Shown: piece by piece, positions 49,375 to 58,136 of the stretch | How positions within the stretch are numbered: the first letter of the stretch is position 1 | Layout of the letters: every line of letters begins with the position of its first letter | Assembly (NCBI RefSeq): GCF_006349365.1 | Contig: NZ_CP040899.1 | Coordinates: 2,294,001-2,358,000 of the forward strand | Source: Georgenia wutianyii | GTDB lineage: Bacteria; Actinomycetota; Actinomycetes; Actinomycetales; Actinomycetaceae | Direction: 5' to 3' | DNA: 64,000 nucleotides | Notes under the pieces: generated by a model | The model's database searches: none | Told to the model about the DNA's origin: nothing | What the model saw: only the letters and a program-made list of their open reading frames with translations | Program-made: the position numbers and the translations under genes

Positions 49375-51108
49375 ATGGCCACCAGCGTCGCCGACCACCT
49401 CGTCCACCAGCTCGTCGCGGCGGGGGTGGAGCGGATCTACGGGATCGTCGGAGACTCGCTCAACCCCGTCGTCGACGCCGTGCGGCGCACCGAGGGGATC
49501 GAGTGGGTGAACGTCCGCCACGAGGAGGCTGCCGCCTTCGCGGCCGCAGGCGAGGCGGAGGTCACCGGCCGGCTGGCCGTGTGCGCGGGCTCCTGCGGAC
49601 CGGGCAACCTCCACCTCATCAACGGCCTGTACGACGCCAACCGCTCACGGCTGCCCGTCCTCGCCATCGCCTCCCACATCCCCAGCGCCCAGATCGGCAC
49701 CCAGTTCTTCCAGGAGACCCACCCCGACCGCCTCTTCACCGAGGCCTCCGTGTTCTCCGAGCTGATCTCCTCCCCCGCCCAGCTCCCCAGGGTCACCCGC
49801 AGCGCGATCCAGCACGCCCTCACCGCGCCCGGGGTCGCCGTCCTCACCCTGCCCGGGGACGTCGCGGACCTCACGGTGGCCGACGCCGGCCAGACGCTCG
49901 TCCCCGCCACCGGCACAGCCACCCTCGTGCCCGCCGAGGAGGACGTCGCCGCCCTCGCAGCGGCGATCAACGAGGCCAGGAAGGTCACCCTCTTCGTCGG
50001 CGTCGGCGCCCGCAGCGCGCGCACCGAGGTCCTCGCCCTCGCCGAGCAGCTCGGCGCCCCCGTCGGCCACTCGCTGCGCGGCAAGGAGGTCATCCAGTAC
50101 GACAACCCCTTCGACGTCGGCATGTCGGGCCTCCTCGGCTACGGCGCCTGCCAGGACGCCATGGAGCAGGCCGACCTCCTCGTCCTCCTCGGCACGGACT
50201 TCCCCTACCCCGCCTTCCTGCCCTCGGACGTGCGGACGGCGCAGGTCGACGTCGACGCCACGCACCTGGGCCGGCGCACCCGGCTCGACGTCCCTGTCCA
50301 CGGCGACGTGGGCGCGACGCTCCGGCTCCTGATGCCGCTGGTCAAGCGCAAGAAGTCGCGCACGTTCCTCAAGTCGATGCGCAAGCGCCACGACAAGCTC
50401 ATGTCCTCCGTCGTCGGCGCCTACACCCGCAAGGTCGACCGGCTGCGCCCCATCCACCCGGAGTACGCGGCCGTCCAGCTCGACGAGGTCGCCGGGCCGG
50501 ACACCGTGTTCACCGTCGACACCGGGATGAACACGGTGTGGGCGGCGCGCTACCTCACCCCGAACGGCCGGCGCCGCGTCATCGGCTCCTTCCTCCACGG
50601 CTCGATGGCCAACGCGCTGCCCCACGCGATCGGCGCCGCGTCCGCCGGGCGCCAGGTCGTTGCCCTCGCCGGGGACGGCGGGCTGTCGATGCTCCTCGGC
50701 GAGCTCATCACCCTGCGCGACCTCGACCTGCCGGTCGCCGTCGTCGTCTTCAACAACTCCACGCTCGGGATGGTCAAGCTCGAGATGTTCGTCGAGGGCC
50801 TGCCCGACCACGCGACCGACACCCCGCCGGTGGACTACCGCCGGGTGGCCGAGGCGATCGGCATCCCCGCGCTGCGGGTCGAGGACCCGCGCGAGCTGCG
50901 GGAGGCCCTCTCCGACGCTCTCGGTCGCAGCGGCCCGGTTCTCGTCGACGTCGTCACCGACCCGCGGGCGCTGTCCCTCCCGCCGAGCATCACGGCCGGC
51001 CAGGTGCGCGGCTTCGCGACCTCGATGACCAAGGAGATCTTCGGCGGGGGCTCCGGGGAGGTCATGGCGATGGCCCGGTCCAACCTCCGCAACATCCCGC
51101 GGCCCTGA
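49375..51108 (+). CDS. poxB: Pyruvate oxidase / pyruvate:quinone dehydrogenase-type ThDP enzyme
   Basis: A 577-residue ThDP enzyme. The N-terminal Pyr domain has YGIVGDSLNPVVDAV and the catalytic Glu in NVRHEEAAAFAAAGEAE; the middle domain shows GVGARSA...; the C-terminal PP domain has the GDGG-x-NN-type ThDP motif (LAGDGGLSMLLGEL ... VVFNNSTLGM). The order and the LDLPVAVVVFNNS block match PoxB rather than acetolactate synthase. It converts pyruvate to acetate and CO2, passing electrons to quinone at the membrane. GAGGAG precedes the ATG by 5 nt. It is monocistronic. Confidence 0.9.
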   Translation: MATSVADHLVHQLVAAGVERIYGIVGDSLNPVVDAVRRTEGIEWVNVRHEEAAAFAAAGEAEVTGRLAVCAGSCGPGNLHLINGLYDANRSRLPVLAIASHIPSAQIGTQFFQETHPDRLFTEASVFSELISSPAQLPRVTRSAIQHALTAPGVAVLTLPGDVADLTVADAGQTLVPATGTATLVPAEEDVAALAAAINEARKVTLFVGVGARSARTEVLALAEQLGAPVGHSLRGKEVIQYDNPFDVGMSGLLGYGACQDAMEQADLLVLLGTDFPYPAFLPSDVRTAQVDVDATHLGRRTRLDVPVHGDVGATLRLLMPLVKRKKSRTFLKSMRKRHDKLMSSVVGAYTRKVDRLRPIHPEYAAVQLDEVAGPDTVFTVDTGMNTVWAARYLTPNGRRRVIGSFLHGSMANALPHAIGAASAGRQVVALAGDGGLSMLLGELITLRDLDLPVAVVVFNNSTLGMVKLEMFVEGLPDHATDTPPVDYRRVAEAIGIPALRVEDPRELREALSDALGRSGPVLVDVVTDPRALSLPPSITAGQVRGFATSMTKEIFGGGSGEVMAMARSNLRNIPRP

Positions 51109-51268
51109 GCGGCGACGGCGACGCCCGCACGTCGCCGCCCTCGCCACCCCGCAGGCCGCTGCGCCGCCCCCGTCGCGCCAGGTCGACGGCGCCCCCCGCT
51201 CTCGCCGTCGTGGGTCGCACCCTACCCGCGAAACTCGTTTGCCGAAAAGGCCCTCCCATGGTCAACCC

Positions 51269-51300
51269 TTGACTTTGCCGTGTGCGCTTCGCCACAGTGT
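51269..51300 (+). promoter_or_regulatory. Promoter candidate for the serine hydrolase
   Basis: TTGACT at 51269-51274 and a poor -10 (CACAGT, about 18 bp further). The surrounding 100 bp are less GC-rich than neighbouring coding DNA, in the 233-bp gap after poxB. Confidence 0.35.
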
Positions 51301-51341
51301 CGGTGCCGGCGGGGCCGCCGGCGTCTACGGGAGGGGTAGTC

Positions 51342-53396
51342 ATGCGCAGGTTGCTCGCTGTCGCGCTCGGCGTCGCGGTACTCGGGGCGGCTCTGCCGGC
51401 CGCGGGCGTCGAGGAGGACCGGATGGGCTGGGACCGTTCGGAGGCACCGCAGCGGGTGCTGCGGGACGGCACCGCCGAGGAGGTCGGACTCCTCCAGCAC
51501 CGCCTCGACGCCGTCGAACCGGCGCTCCTCGAGGGACTCACCCGTGAGCCCACCCCCTTCTACCCGGGCGCTGTCGCGCTCATCGCCTCCGAGGGCGTCG
51601 TCGTCGAGCGCACCGCCGTGGGGCACGCCGTGCGCTGGGCGGACACGACCACCGAGCTGCCCGCCGAGCAGCAGGTCCCCATGCGGACCGACACGATCTT
51701 CGACCTCGCCTCGCTGTCCAAGCTCTTCACCGCCGTCGCGGTCATGCAGCTCGTCGAGGCGGGCGAGGTCGACCTGCAGGACACCGCGGCCTCCTACGTA
51801 CCGGCCTTCGCGGCGAACGGCAAGGACGCGATCACGGTCGAGCAGCTCCTCACCCACACCGCGGGCCTGCCCGCCTGGATCAACCTGTGGAGCGCGCCCG
51901 ACGAGGCCGCCGCGCTCCAGCGGGTCTGGGACGTCGCCCCCACCTCCACGCCCGGCACCGGCTACCTCTACAGCGACCTCGGCCTCATCACGCTCGGTGA
52001 GATCGTCGAGCGCGTCTCGGGCCAGGGCCTGGACGAGTACGTCGCCGCCCACATCACCGGACCGCTCGGCATGAGCGACACGATGTACAACCCGCCCGCC
52101 GAGCTGCTGCCGCGCATCGCTGCCACCGAGTACCAGGCCACGCCCGCGCGCGGCCTCGTCCACGGCGAGGTTCATGACGAGGGCGCCTGGCGCCTGGGTG
52201 GCGTCGCCGGCCACGCCGGGGTCTTCTCCACCGCCGACGACGTCGCGACCTTCGCCCAGATGCTCCTCAACGGCGGCAGCTACGACGGCGCGCGCGTCCT
52301 GGACGCCGCGACCGTCGAGGCGATGATGCGCGACCACACCGGGCAGCTGTCCTCCTCGCACCGCGGCCTGGGCCCCGAGCTCGAGGCGTGGTTCTACCAC
52401 GACGTCCTCACGAGCGCGGAGTCCGCGGGCCACACCGGGTTCACCGGCACCTCCCTGGTCATCGACCCGCACACCGAGACCATCGCCATCCTCATGACCA
52501 ACCGGGTCCACCCGAGCCGCGACTGGGGCAACATCAACCCGGTGCGCCGCGCCGTCGCCCGCGCCGCCGGGCTCGCGCACCCGATGACCGGCTTCACCCG
52601 CGGCGCCGCCTGGTACTCCGGCATCGGCGACTCCCTGGACAGCACCCTCAGCGTCCCGGTGAGCCTCACCGGCGACTCCGAGCTCGTCCTCGACCTGTGG
52701 TTCCACACCGAGCCGACCGACCTCCTGCACGTCGAGGCCTCGACCGACGACGGCGCGACCTGGCAGCCCCTGGACGGGACGCTCACCGCCGGTGGGACGA
52801 CGATCCCCGCGGCGGGCACCGTCTCGGGCGACGGGCTCGGCCGCTGGTGGGAGGCGCGCTTCGACCTCGCCGGGCTCAGCGGCGACGTCGAGCTGCGGCT
52901 GCGCTACGCCACCGACGACGTCTACTCCGGCCGCGGCGTCTACGTCGACCGGATCCAGGTCCCCGGGGCCTTCGACGACTGGGACCTCACCGACCGGGCG
53001 ACGATCACCACGGACGGCTGGACGCGGGTCGACGCGACCGGCGCCGAGGCACCCGAGCCGGTCGACCCCGGCGCGGCCCTCGACGCGCTCGGTGGCGCGC
53101 TCGCCGCGCACGTCGAGGACGGCGCGGTGGCCGGGCCGATCGCCCGGCAGCTCGCCACCGCGCTCGAGCAGGCCGAGCGCCACCTCGAGGGCGGGCGCGA
53201 GGAGGCGGCCGCCCGCGCCGTCGAGCGGTTCGTCCGCCACCTCGACTCCCCGCGCCGGCCCGACACCCTCACCGAGGAGGCCCGCGCCGACCTGAACGAC
53301 CGGGCGGAGCACCTCCTCGGCCTGCTCGGGGACCTCGAGGAGATCGGACAGATCGGACGCGCGATGTCCGCCCCAGCGATTGCACCGGGGGTGTGA
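51342..53396 (+). CDS. Secreted serine hydrolase (class C beta-lactamase-like) with C-terminal extension
   Basis: A 684-residue exported protein; GGAGGGG lies before the ATG at 51342 and a signal peptide ends near residue 21. Residues about 45-420 form a beta-lactamase/D-Ala carboxypeptidase-like domain: the SxxK motif is in FDLASLSKLFTAVAV, the second motif is YSD (YLYSDLGLI) and HTG in GHTGFTG is the third. A jelly-roll-like module follows (about 435-560, LRLRYATDDVYSGRGVYVDR), then a helical, Glu/Arg-rich C-terminal region of about 100 residues. It is probably an esterase or peptidase at the cell surface rather than a drug-resistance lactamase. Confidence 0.85.
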   Translation: MRRLLAVALGVAVLGAALPAAGVEEDRMGWDRSEAPQRVLRDGTAEEVGLLQHRLDAVEPALLEGLTREPTPFYPGAVALIASEGVVVERTAVGHAVRWADTTTELPAEQQVPMRTDTIFDLASLSKLFTAVAVMQLVEAGEVDLQDTAASYVPAFAANGKDAITVEQLLTHTAGLPAWINLWSAPDEAAALQRVWDVAPTSTPGTGYLYSDLGLITLGEIVERVSGQGLDEYVAAHITGPLGMSDTMYNPPAELLPRIAATEYQATPARGLVHGEVHDEGAWRLGGVAGHAGVFSTADDVATFAQMLLNGGSYDGARVLDAATVEAMMRDHTGQLSSSHRGLGPELEAWFYHDVLTSAESAGHTGFTGTSLVIDPHTETIAILMTNRVHPSRDWGNINPVRRAVARAAGLAHPMTGFTRGAAWYSGIGDSLDSTLSVPVSLTGDSELVLDLWFHTEPTDLLHVEASTDDGATWQPLDGTLTAGGTTIPAAGTVSGDGLGRWWEARFDLAGLSGDVELRLRYATDDVYSGRGVYVDRIQVPGAFDDWDLTDRATITTDGWTRVDATGAEAPEPVDPGAALDALGGALAAHVEDGAVAGPIARQLATALEQAERHLEGGREEAAARAVERFVRHLDSPRRPDTLTEEARADLNDRAEHLLGLLGDLEEIGQIGRAMSAPAIAPGV

Positions 53397-53442
53397 CAGG
53401 GGCCACACTTGTCAGATTGTCGAGATGCTGTGAGGTGACCAC

Positions 53443-54126
53443 GTGGACGCCGACATCGAGATGCTCCCGATGCTCTCGCGCGGCAAGCACCGCAGCCCCA
53501 GGCGCGGCGCCTGCTTCATGGAGCTCGCCTCCTACCTCGCCGGAGAGCGGTGGAGCGACAAACCGGCGTGCACGCACCCGCTGCTCGCGCACCTCGCCCG
53601 GCTGGTCAACGACCTCACCGACGACGCCGAACGACCACGCCTCGCCCTGCTCATCCCGCGCGTCATCGGGCTGCGCAGCGACGACCCGCACTGGGACGAC
53701 GAGCTCACGCTGCTCGCCGCGAGCCGCGCCCTGCCGGTGGTGAGCGAGCACCACCAGCGGTCCCTCGCGGTGGGCATCCTGTCCTGCGAGCGCCGCCGCG
53801 CCGAGCGGGAGGGGCGGGAGGACCTGCGGTTCCACCCCTCCAGCCGCCGCGCGCTGGACCAGGTCCCCCTCGCCGAGCGGTGGGCCGCGGCGTTCGTCGA
53901 CCAGGTGGGCGCGGTGGGCTCGCACCACCCGGGGGCGGCCGTCGTCGAGATCGCGTCGGTGGGGCTGGCCACGGCCTGCGTGCCCGACCCCTCGGGGATG
54001 CTGCGCGACCTGCTCACCGACGCGATCGCGCTCTGCGAGCGGCTCGCCGGCCGCGAGCGCGCCGCCCGGGAGCCTCTGGTTCCCGAGCAGTGGCGCCCGG
54101 TCGTCGCCGCCGTCTCACTCCCCTGA
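53443..54126 (+). CDS. Conserved protein of unknown function
   Basis: A 227-residue soluble protein, not recognised beyond its pattern. The N-terminus DIEMLPMLSRGKHRSPRRGACFMELASYLAGE has a Cys and a basic cluster that look strongly constrained, and the rest is mostly helical with Ser/His/Cys-containing stretches (LSCERRRAERE, VGSHHPGAAVVEIAS). No signal or membrane segment is present. A GTG at 53443 with GAGGTG upstream is taken as start. Proteins with the same N-terminal phrase are, as far as I recall, widespread and uncharacterised in actinobacteria. Confidence 0.75.
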   Translation: MDADIEMLPMLSRGKHRSPRRGACFMELASYLAGERWSDKPACTHPLLAHLARLVNDLTDDAERPRLALLIPRVIGLRSDDPHWDDELTLLAASRALPVVSEHHQRSLAVGILSCERRRAEREGREDLRFHPSSRRALDQVPLAERWAAAFVDQVGAVGSHHPGAAVVEIASVGLATACVPDPSGMLRDLLTDAIALCERLAGRERAAREPLVPEQWRPVVAAVSLP

Positions 54127-54151
54127 CGCGCCGGCCCGCAGGCCCCGCTGC

Positions 54152-54730
54152 TCAGTAGCCGCCGGCGAGCATCTCGTCGTTGGTGCGGTACACCTGGACG
54201 CTCTCGATCATCTCGAGGGTGTCCGCGTCGAGAATGACGACCGATCCCTCCGGCCAGTCCGGGTCCACAGGGATCGGCTCGTAGACGTGGTAGAACGACG
54301 GGTTGCCGTTGGCATCCCGGTAGTACGACGCGGGAATGACGTTGTACCAGGTGTTCACGAGGATCACCCTCGGATGCGCCTCCGCAATCGCGCGCTCCTC
54401 CGGGATCGGAATGGGATTCAGCCACCACCCCATCGGCTCAACCAACTTCGCGACGTCCCTGGTAGGCCAGGCGTAGGCCGGGTCACCAGGCGAGGGCGTG
54501 ACGGAAGGCTCGGGCTCCGCAGAGGTCGCCGGCGCAGCGGATGGCTCCTCGGCTGATGCAGGTGGCTCCGAGGACAGGTCAGCGGGCACCCTGCTCGGCC
54601 CCACCCCAGCCGGGTTCTCGTCTGACGAGGTGGCGCTGTCCGAGGCCTGCGAATCTGCATCCGAGCACGCAGCAGCAAGGAAACATGCCCCCGCGATAGC
54701 GCTGGACGCGACGATGCGTCGCAACCACAT
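54152..54730 (-). CDS. Lipoprotein of unknown function
   Basis: A 192-residue lipoprotein: signal with Arg-Arg, hydrophobic core and lipobox LAAAC (Cys22), then a 55-residue Ser/Ala/Pro/Glu linker and a compact domain rich in Trp, Tyr and Pro (YAWPTRDVAKLVEPMGWWL, NTWYNVIPASYYRDANG, FYHVYEPIPVDPDWPEG). The gene's codon use is less GC-biased than its neighbours, which may indicate recent transfer. It is convergent with the unknown gene at 53443 (25 bp apart). No function is proposed. Confidence 0.7.
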   Translation of the reverse strand: MWLRRIVASSAIAGACFLAAACSDADSQASDSATSSDENPAGVGPSRVPADLSSEPPASAEEPSAAPATSAEPEPSVTPSPGDPAYAWPTRDVAKLVEPMGWWLNPIPIPEERAIAEAHPRVILVNTWYNVIPASYYRDANGNPSFYHVYEPIPVDPDWPEGSVVILDADTLEMIESVQVYRTNDEMLAGGY

Positions 54731-54836
54731 AGTCGACCGCCCTCTCCTCGGTGCCCGATCGACCGTACCGGGCGTCAGCCGGTGCTCTCAGCTGAACGGA
54801 GGGTGGGATCGAACCCGACTCCGGGGCGCACGCGAC

Positions 54837-54864
54837 GGCCTCCCGGGCCGGTGCCCGGGAGGCC
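54837..54864 (-). terminator. Terminator of the alcohol dehydrogenase gene
   Basis: GGCCTCCCGGG pairs with CCCGGGAGGCC over a 6-nt loop, 10 bp beyond the stop at 54875. Confidence 0.7.
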
Positions 54865-54874
54865 GCGGCACTGC

Positions 54875-55930
54875 TCAGCGGCTGATGGCCAGCTTCATCG
54901 CCCGCGTCTCGGCCGCGCGGCCGAAGGTGTCGTAGGCGTCCATGAAGTCGTTCATCGGGAAGCGGTGCGTGATGAACTGCTCCGGGGTCAGCTTGCCCTG
55001 GGCGACGAGCTTGAGGAGCATCGCCGTCGTCGTCGCGGACACCAGACCCGTGGTGATCGCGACGTCCTTGATCCACAGGTCCTGGAGCGGCAGCTCCACC
55101 GGCGCGCCGTGCACGCCGACGTTCGCCACGGTGCCGCCGGGCCGGATGAGGCTGACGGAGGCGTCGAAGGTCGCCGGGACGCCGACGGCCTCGATGGCGG
55201 TGTCCACGCCGAGCCCGTCGGTCATGCCCATGACCTTCTCGTGCCAGCCGGGGCTGCCGTTGTTGACGGCGTCCGTCGCACCGAACTGCTTGGCGAGCTC
55301 GAGGCGGTTGTCGTCGAGGTCGAGCGCGATGACGCGGGAGGCTCCGTAGAGACCCACGGTCATGATGGCCGCCAGCCCCACCGGTCCCGCACCGATGACG
55401 GCAACGACGTCACCCGGCTCGACGCGCCCGTTGCGCACACCGATCTCGAAGGCGGTGGGCAGGATGTCGGACAGGCAGAGTCCCGCCTCGTCGCTCACCC
55501 CCTCGGGCAGCTTGTGCAGCGAGTTCTCCCCGAACGGCGTGCGGACGTACTCGGCCTGGGTGCCGTCGATGAGGTGGCCGAGGATCCAGCCCACGCCAGG
55601 CGCGCCCTCGGGGTTGAGGCAGTGGGCGGGCAGCCGCTCCTGGCAGTACGAGCACGAGCCGCAGCTGGAGATGCAGGAGATGATCACCCGGTCGCCCACC
55701 GCGAGCCGACTCACCGCCGAGCCGACCTCGACCACCGTGCCGACGCCCTCGTGGCCGAGGATCCGCCCTTCGGTCACCGCCGGGACGTCCCCCTTGAGGA
55801 TGTGCAGGTCGGTGCCGCAGATCGTGGTGGTGTCGACCTGGACGATGACGTCGGTGGCCGAGCGGATCGTCGGGTCTGGCACCTCCTCCCACGCCTTCTT
55901 GCCCGGACCGTGGTAGACCAGCGCCTTCAT
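54875..55930 (-). CDS. Zinc-dependent alcohol dehydrogenase
   Basis: A 351-residue medium-chain dehydrogenase. The catalytic zinc site is TICGTDLHILKGD with GHEGVGTV; the structural zinc cluster is CGSCSYCQERLPAHC. The NAD-binding motif GAGPVGLAAIMTVGLYG is at about residue 175. GGAGGAG lies before the ATG at 55930. The closest pattern is the group of actinobacterial alcohol dehydrogenases acting on short-chain alcohols or aldehydes. It is divergent from an SDR gene with 138 bp between them, so the two may be co-regulated. Confidence 0.92.
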   Translation of the reverse strand: MKALVYHGPGKKAWEEVPDPTIRSATDVIVQVDTTTICGTDLHILKGDVPAVTEGRILGHEGVGTVVEVGSAVSRLAVGDRVIISCISSCGSCSYCQERLPAHCLNPEGAPGVGWILGHLIDGTQAEYVRTPFGENSLHKLPEGVSDEAGLCLSDILPTAFEIGVRNGRVEPGDVVAVIGAGPVGLAAIMTVGLYGASRVIALDLDDNRLELAKQFGATDAVNNGSPGWHEKVMGMTDGLGVDTAIEAVGVPATFDASVSLIRPGGTVANVGVHGAPVELPLQDLWIKDVAITTGLVSATTTAMLLKLVAQGKLTPEQFITHRFPMNDFMDAYDTFGRAAETRAMKLAISR

Positions 55931-56056
55931 GACTTCTCCTCCGTCGCGCATCGGACACGGGCCCGCGCCCACTTGTGACGCTAGTCACGCGGGGGTGTTC
56001 TCGCCATGCCAGACGGCCGGTCGGGAAAAGCCAGCGCGGCCTCGACCGTCCGTCGC

Positions 56057-56062
56057 TAGCGT
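56057..56062 (+). promoter_or_regulatory. Leaderless -10 box (TAGCGT) of the SDR gene
   Basis: TAGCGT then 6 nt then the ATG at 56069; no Shine-Dalgarno in between. Confidence 0.45.
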
Positions 56063-56068
56063 CGGTGC

Positions 56069-56797
56069 ATGAACGCCTCGTTCGTCGTCACAGGGGCCAG
56101 CGGCGGTGTGGGCAGCGCGATCGCCGAGCACCTCGCGACGATCGGCCACGTCGTCAACCTCGACCCGGCACCGGGCACGAGCACCAGCCCTCGGGTGCAC
56201 AGCCTCGGCGCGGACGCGGCCGACCCCGCGGCGGCGGCCGCGGCGGCCGAGCTCGCCGAGCAGCACGGGCCGCTCACCGGCTGGGTGAACAATGCCGCCG
56301 TCTTCCGCGACGCCGCCCTCGACACGGCGAGCGCCAAGGAGGTGGCAGCCCTCATCGCCCTCAACCTCGACCTCGCGGTGGTCGGCTGCCACGCCGCCGT
56401 GCGCCATTTCCGCTCCCACTCCCGGCCCGGCGCGATCGTCAACGTCTCCTCCCACCAGGCGCAGCGCCCGGTGCGCGGTGCGCTCCCCTACGCCACCGCG
56501 AAGGCGGCCGTCGAGGGCCTGACCCGAGCGGCGGCCGTCGACCACGGCCCGCAGGGGATCCGGGTCAACGCCGTCGCGCTCGGGTCGATAACCACCGCCC
56601 GCTCCGCCGCCTACGCCGCCGTGCACCCCGAGGCGCAGCGGCTGCTGGCCGAGCTGCACCCGCTCGGGCACGCGGGTGCGCCGCGCGACGTGGCCCACGC
56701 CGTCGCCTTCCTGCTCACGGCCGAGTTCGTCACCGGCACGGTCCTGCCGGTCGACGGCGGACGCGCCGCGCTCGGCCTGGACCCGGAGAGTCGGTAG
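56069..56797 (+). CDS. Short-chain dehydrogenase/reductase
   Basis: A 242-residue classical SDR. The cofactor motif VVTGASGGVGSAIAEHL is at the very N-terminus, NNAA in VNNAAVFRDAA, the catalytic Ser in VNVSSHQAQR and YxxxK in YATAKAAVEGL. The C-terminal VTGTVLPVDGGRAALG is typical. Substrate unknown. The start is placed by a TAGCGT box 6 nt upstream of the ATG. It is divergent from the zinc alcohol dehydrogenase and 3 bp from the convergent MFS gene. Confidence 0.9.
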   Translation: MNASFVVTGASGGVGSAIAEHLATIGHVVNLDPAPGTSTSPRVHSLGADAADPAAAAAAAELAEQHGPLTGWVNNAAVFRDAALDTASAKEVAALIALNLDLAVVGCHAAVRHFRSHSRPGAIVNVSSHQAQRPVRGALPYATAKAAVEGLTRAAAVDHGPQGIRVNAVALGSITTARSAAYAAVHPEAQRLLAELHPLGHAGAPRDVAHAVAFLLTAEFVTGTVLPVDGGRAALGLDPESR

Positions 56798-56800
56798 ACG

Positions 56801-58069
56801 CTAGACCATCATCGTGGCCTCGTCAGCGCCCGTTTCCTCGGTCACGTGGGGCACCCGCTCCGTCTCGCGGCCCTTGCGGTGGAGGGCGGCGCGGATGACG
56901 AGCGACAGGACGAAGGCGACCGCGCCGGCGATGACGGTGACCCGGTAGGCACCGGTGTGCCCGGCGACGTCGGCGAGGCGGCCCGCGGTGCTCGAGCCGA
57001 GCGCGTACCCGAGCGACGTCGCCGCCGCGAGGACCATCATCGCCGCGCCGAGCCGGCCCGGGTCGGCCACCCGCTCGCAGGCGGAGAACAGCGTGATCAT
57101 GTAGGGCGCGACCGCCAGGCCGAGGACGACGAGCACGACGGCGAGCGCCCCGAGGCTGTCGACGGCGAGCAGCGGCAGGGTGAGCAGCGCGATCGCGCCG
57201 GCGAACACGGACAGCCGGTCGGCGAGCCGGAAGCGCTCGGGCAGGACGACGATCGCGAGGCCCGCGACGACGCTGCCGACGCCGAGGACAGCATGGAGCA
57301 GGCCGGCAAGTCCCGGCTCACCCGCCGCGGTGGCCAGCGCCGTCGTCCCGGACTGGACCGAGCCGAAGATCGTGCCGACGATGAGCTGCCCGGCCCCGAG
57401 CGCGAGGATGAGCGGGCCGATGCGCGCTCCGCGGGCGCCCGGCGCACCGCGGTGCCCGCGGACGAGCTCAACGGTGGGGTGGAGGGCGAACAGCGTGGCG
57501 AAGACGGCGAGCAGCACGGCCGCGAGGATGAGGGCACCCGAGGGAGAGACGAGGGCGGCGAGCGTGCCGACGAGCGCCGGGCCGAGGACGAAGGACGCCT
57601 CGTCGGCTGCACCCTCGTAGGAGAAGGCCGTCGACAGGAGCTTGAACCGCTCCCCGCCGCGGCGGCCGGCGAGCTCACGCCAGCGGACCCGGGCGAGCGT
57701 GCCGACCTGCGGCAGGAAGAGTCCCGCGACGCCGGCGAGGACGGCGAGCACCTCCCACGGCGCCTCCTGGCCGGCGAGGACGACGAGCGCGATGAGCGAG
57801 AGCGACCCGCCGACGGACTGGACGAGCAGGACGGGGCGCTGGCCCACCCGGTCGGTGAGGGCGCCCGCGACCGGGGAGGCGATCGCGTTGACGACGGCGA
57901 ACGCGCCGGCGGCGGCGCCGCCGCTGCCGAAGCTGCCGCTCACCCCCGCGACGAGCAGCAGCGTGCCCATCTGGGCCATCGCGAGCGGGAGGCGCGCGAG
58001 GAAGGCGATGACGATGTACAGGGGTCCAGTCAGCGCGAACAGGCGCCGATAGGAGGACAGGACGGACAC
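56801..58069 (-). CDS. MFS transporter
   Basis: A 422-residue membrane protein with twelve hydrophobic segments. MFS hallmarks are GALTDRVGQRPVLLV after the second segment and the less conserved matching loop after segment 8. The start is GTG at 58069 with GGAG 5 nt before it. The N-terminal sequence and lack of polar residues in the first helices resemble drug-efflux members rather than sugar symporters, but substrates cannot be deduced. The C-terminal tail is short and acidic. It is convergent with the SDR gene. Confidence 0.88.
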   Translation of the reverse strand: MSVLSSYRRLFALTGPLYIVIAFLARLPLAMAQMGTLLLVAGVSGSFGSGGAAAGAFAVVNAIASPVAGALTDRVGQRPVLLVQSVGGSLSLIALVVLAGQEAPWEVLAVLAGVAGLFLPQVGTLARVRWRELAGRRGGERFKLLSTAFSYEGAADEASFVLGPALVGTLAALVSPSGALILAAVLLAVFATLFALHPTVELVRGHRGAPGARGARIGPLILALGAGQLIVGTIFGSVQSGTTALATAAGEPGLAGLLHAVLGVGSVVAGLAIVVLPERFRLADRLSVFAGAIALLTLPLLAVDSLGALAVVLVVLGLAVAPYMITLFSACERVADPGRLGAAMMVLAAATSLGYALGSSTAGRLADVAGHTGAYRVTVIAGAVAFVLSLVIRAALHRKGRETERVPHVTEETGADEATMMV

Positions 58070-58136
58070 ACAGTCTCCACGAGGAATAGCCGGGGTTGCG
58101 CTCCTCCCACCCCGGAAGCGCTGCAGACCCTGCTCC

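Noticed and set aside
51342..53396. Beta-lactamase resistance gene
   Set aside because: The SxxK/YSD/HTG set is shared by esterases and peptidases, and the long C-terminal domains are not found in resistance enzymes.
54795..54830. tRNA-like T-arm (GGGTTCGATCCC on the minus strand)
   Set aside because: The stem does not pair properly and no acceptor, D or anticodon arms can be built around it; the adjacent hairpin is a terminator.
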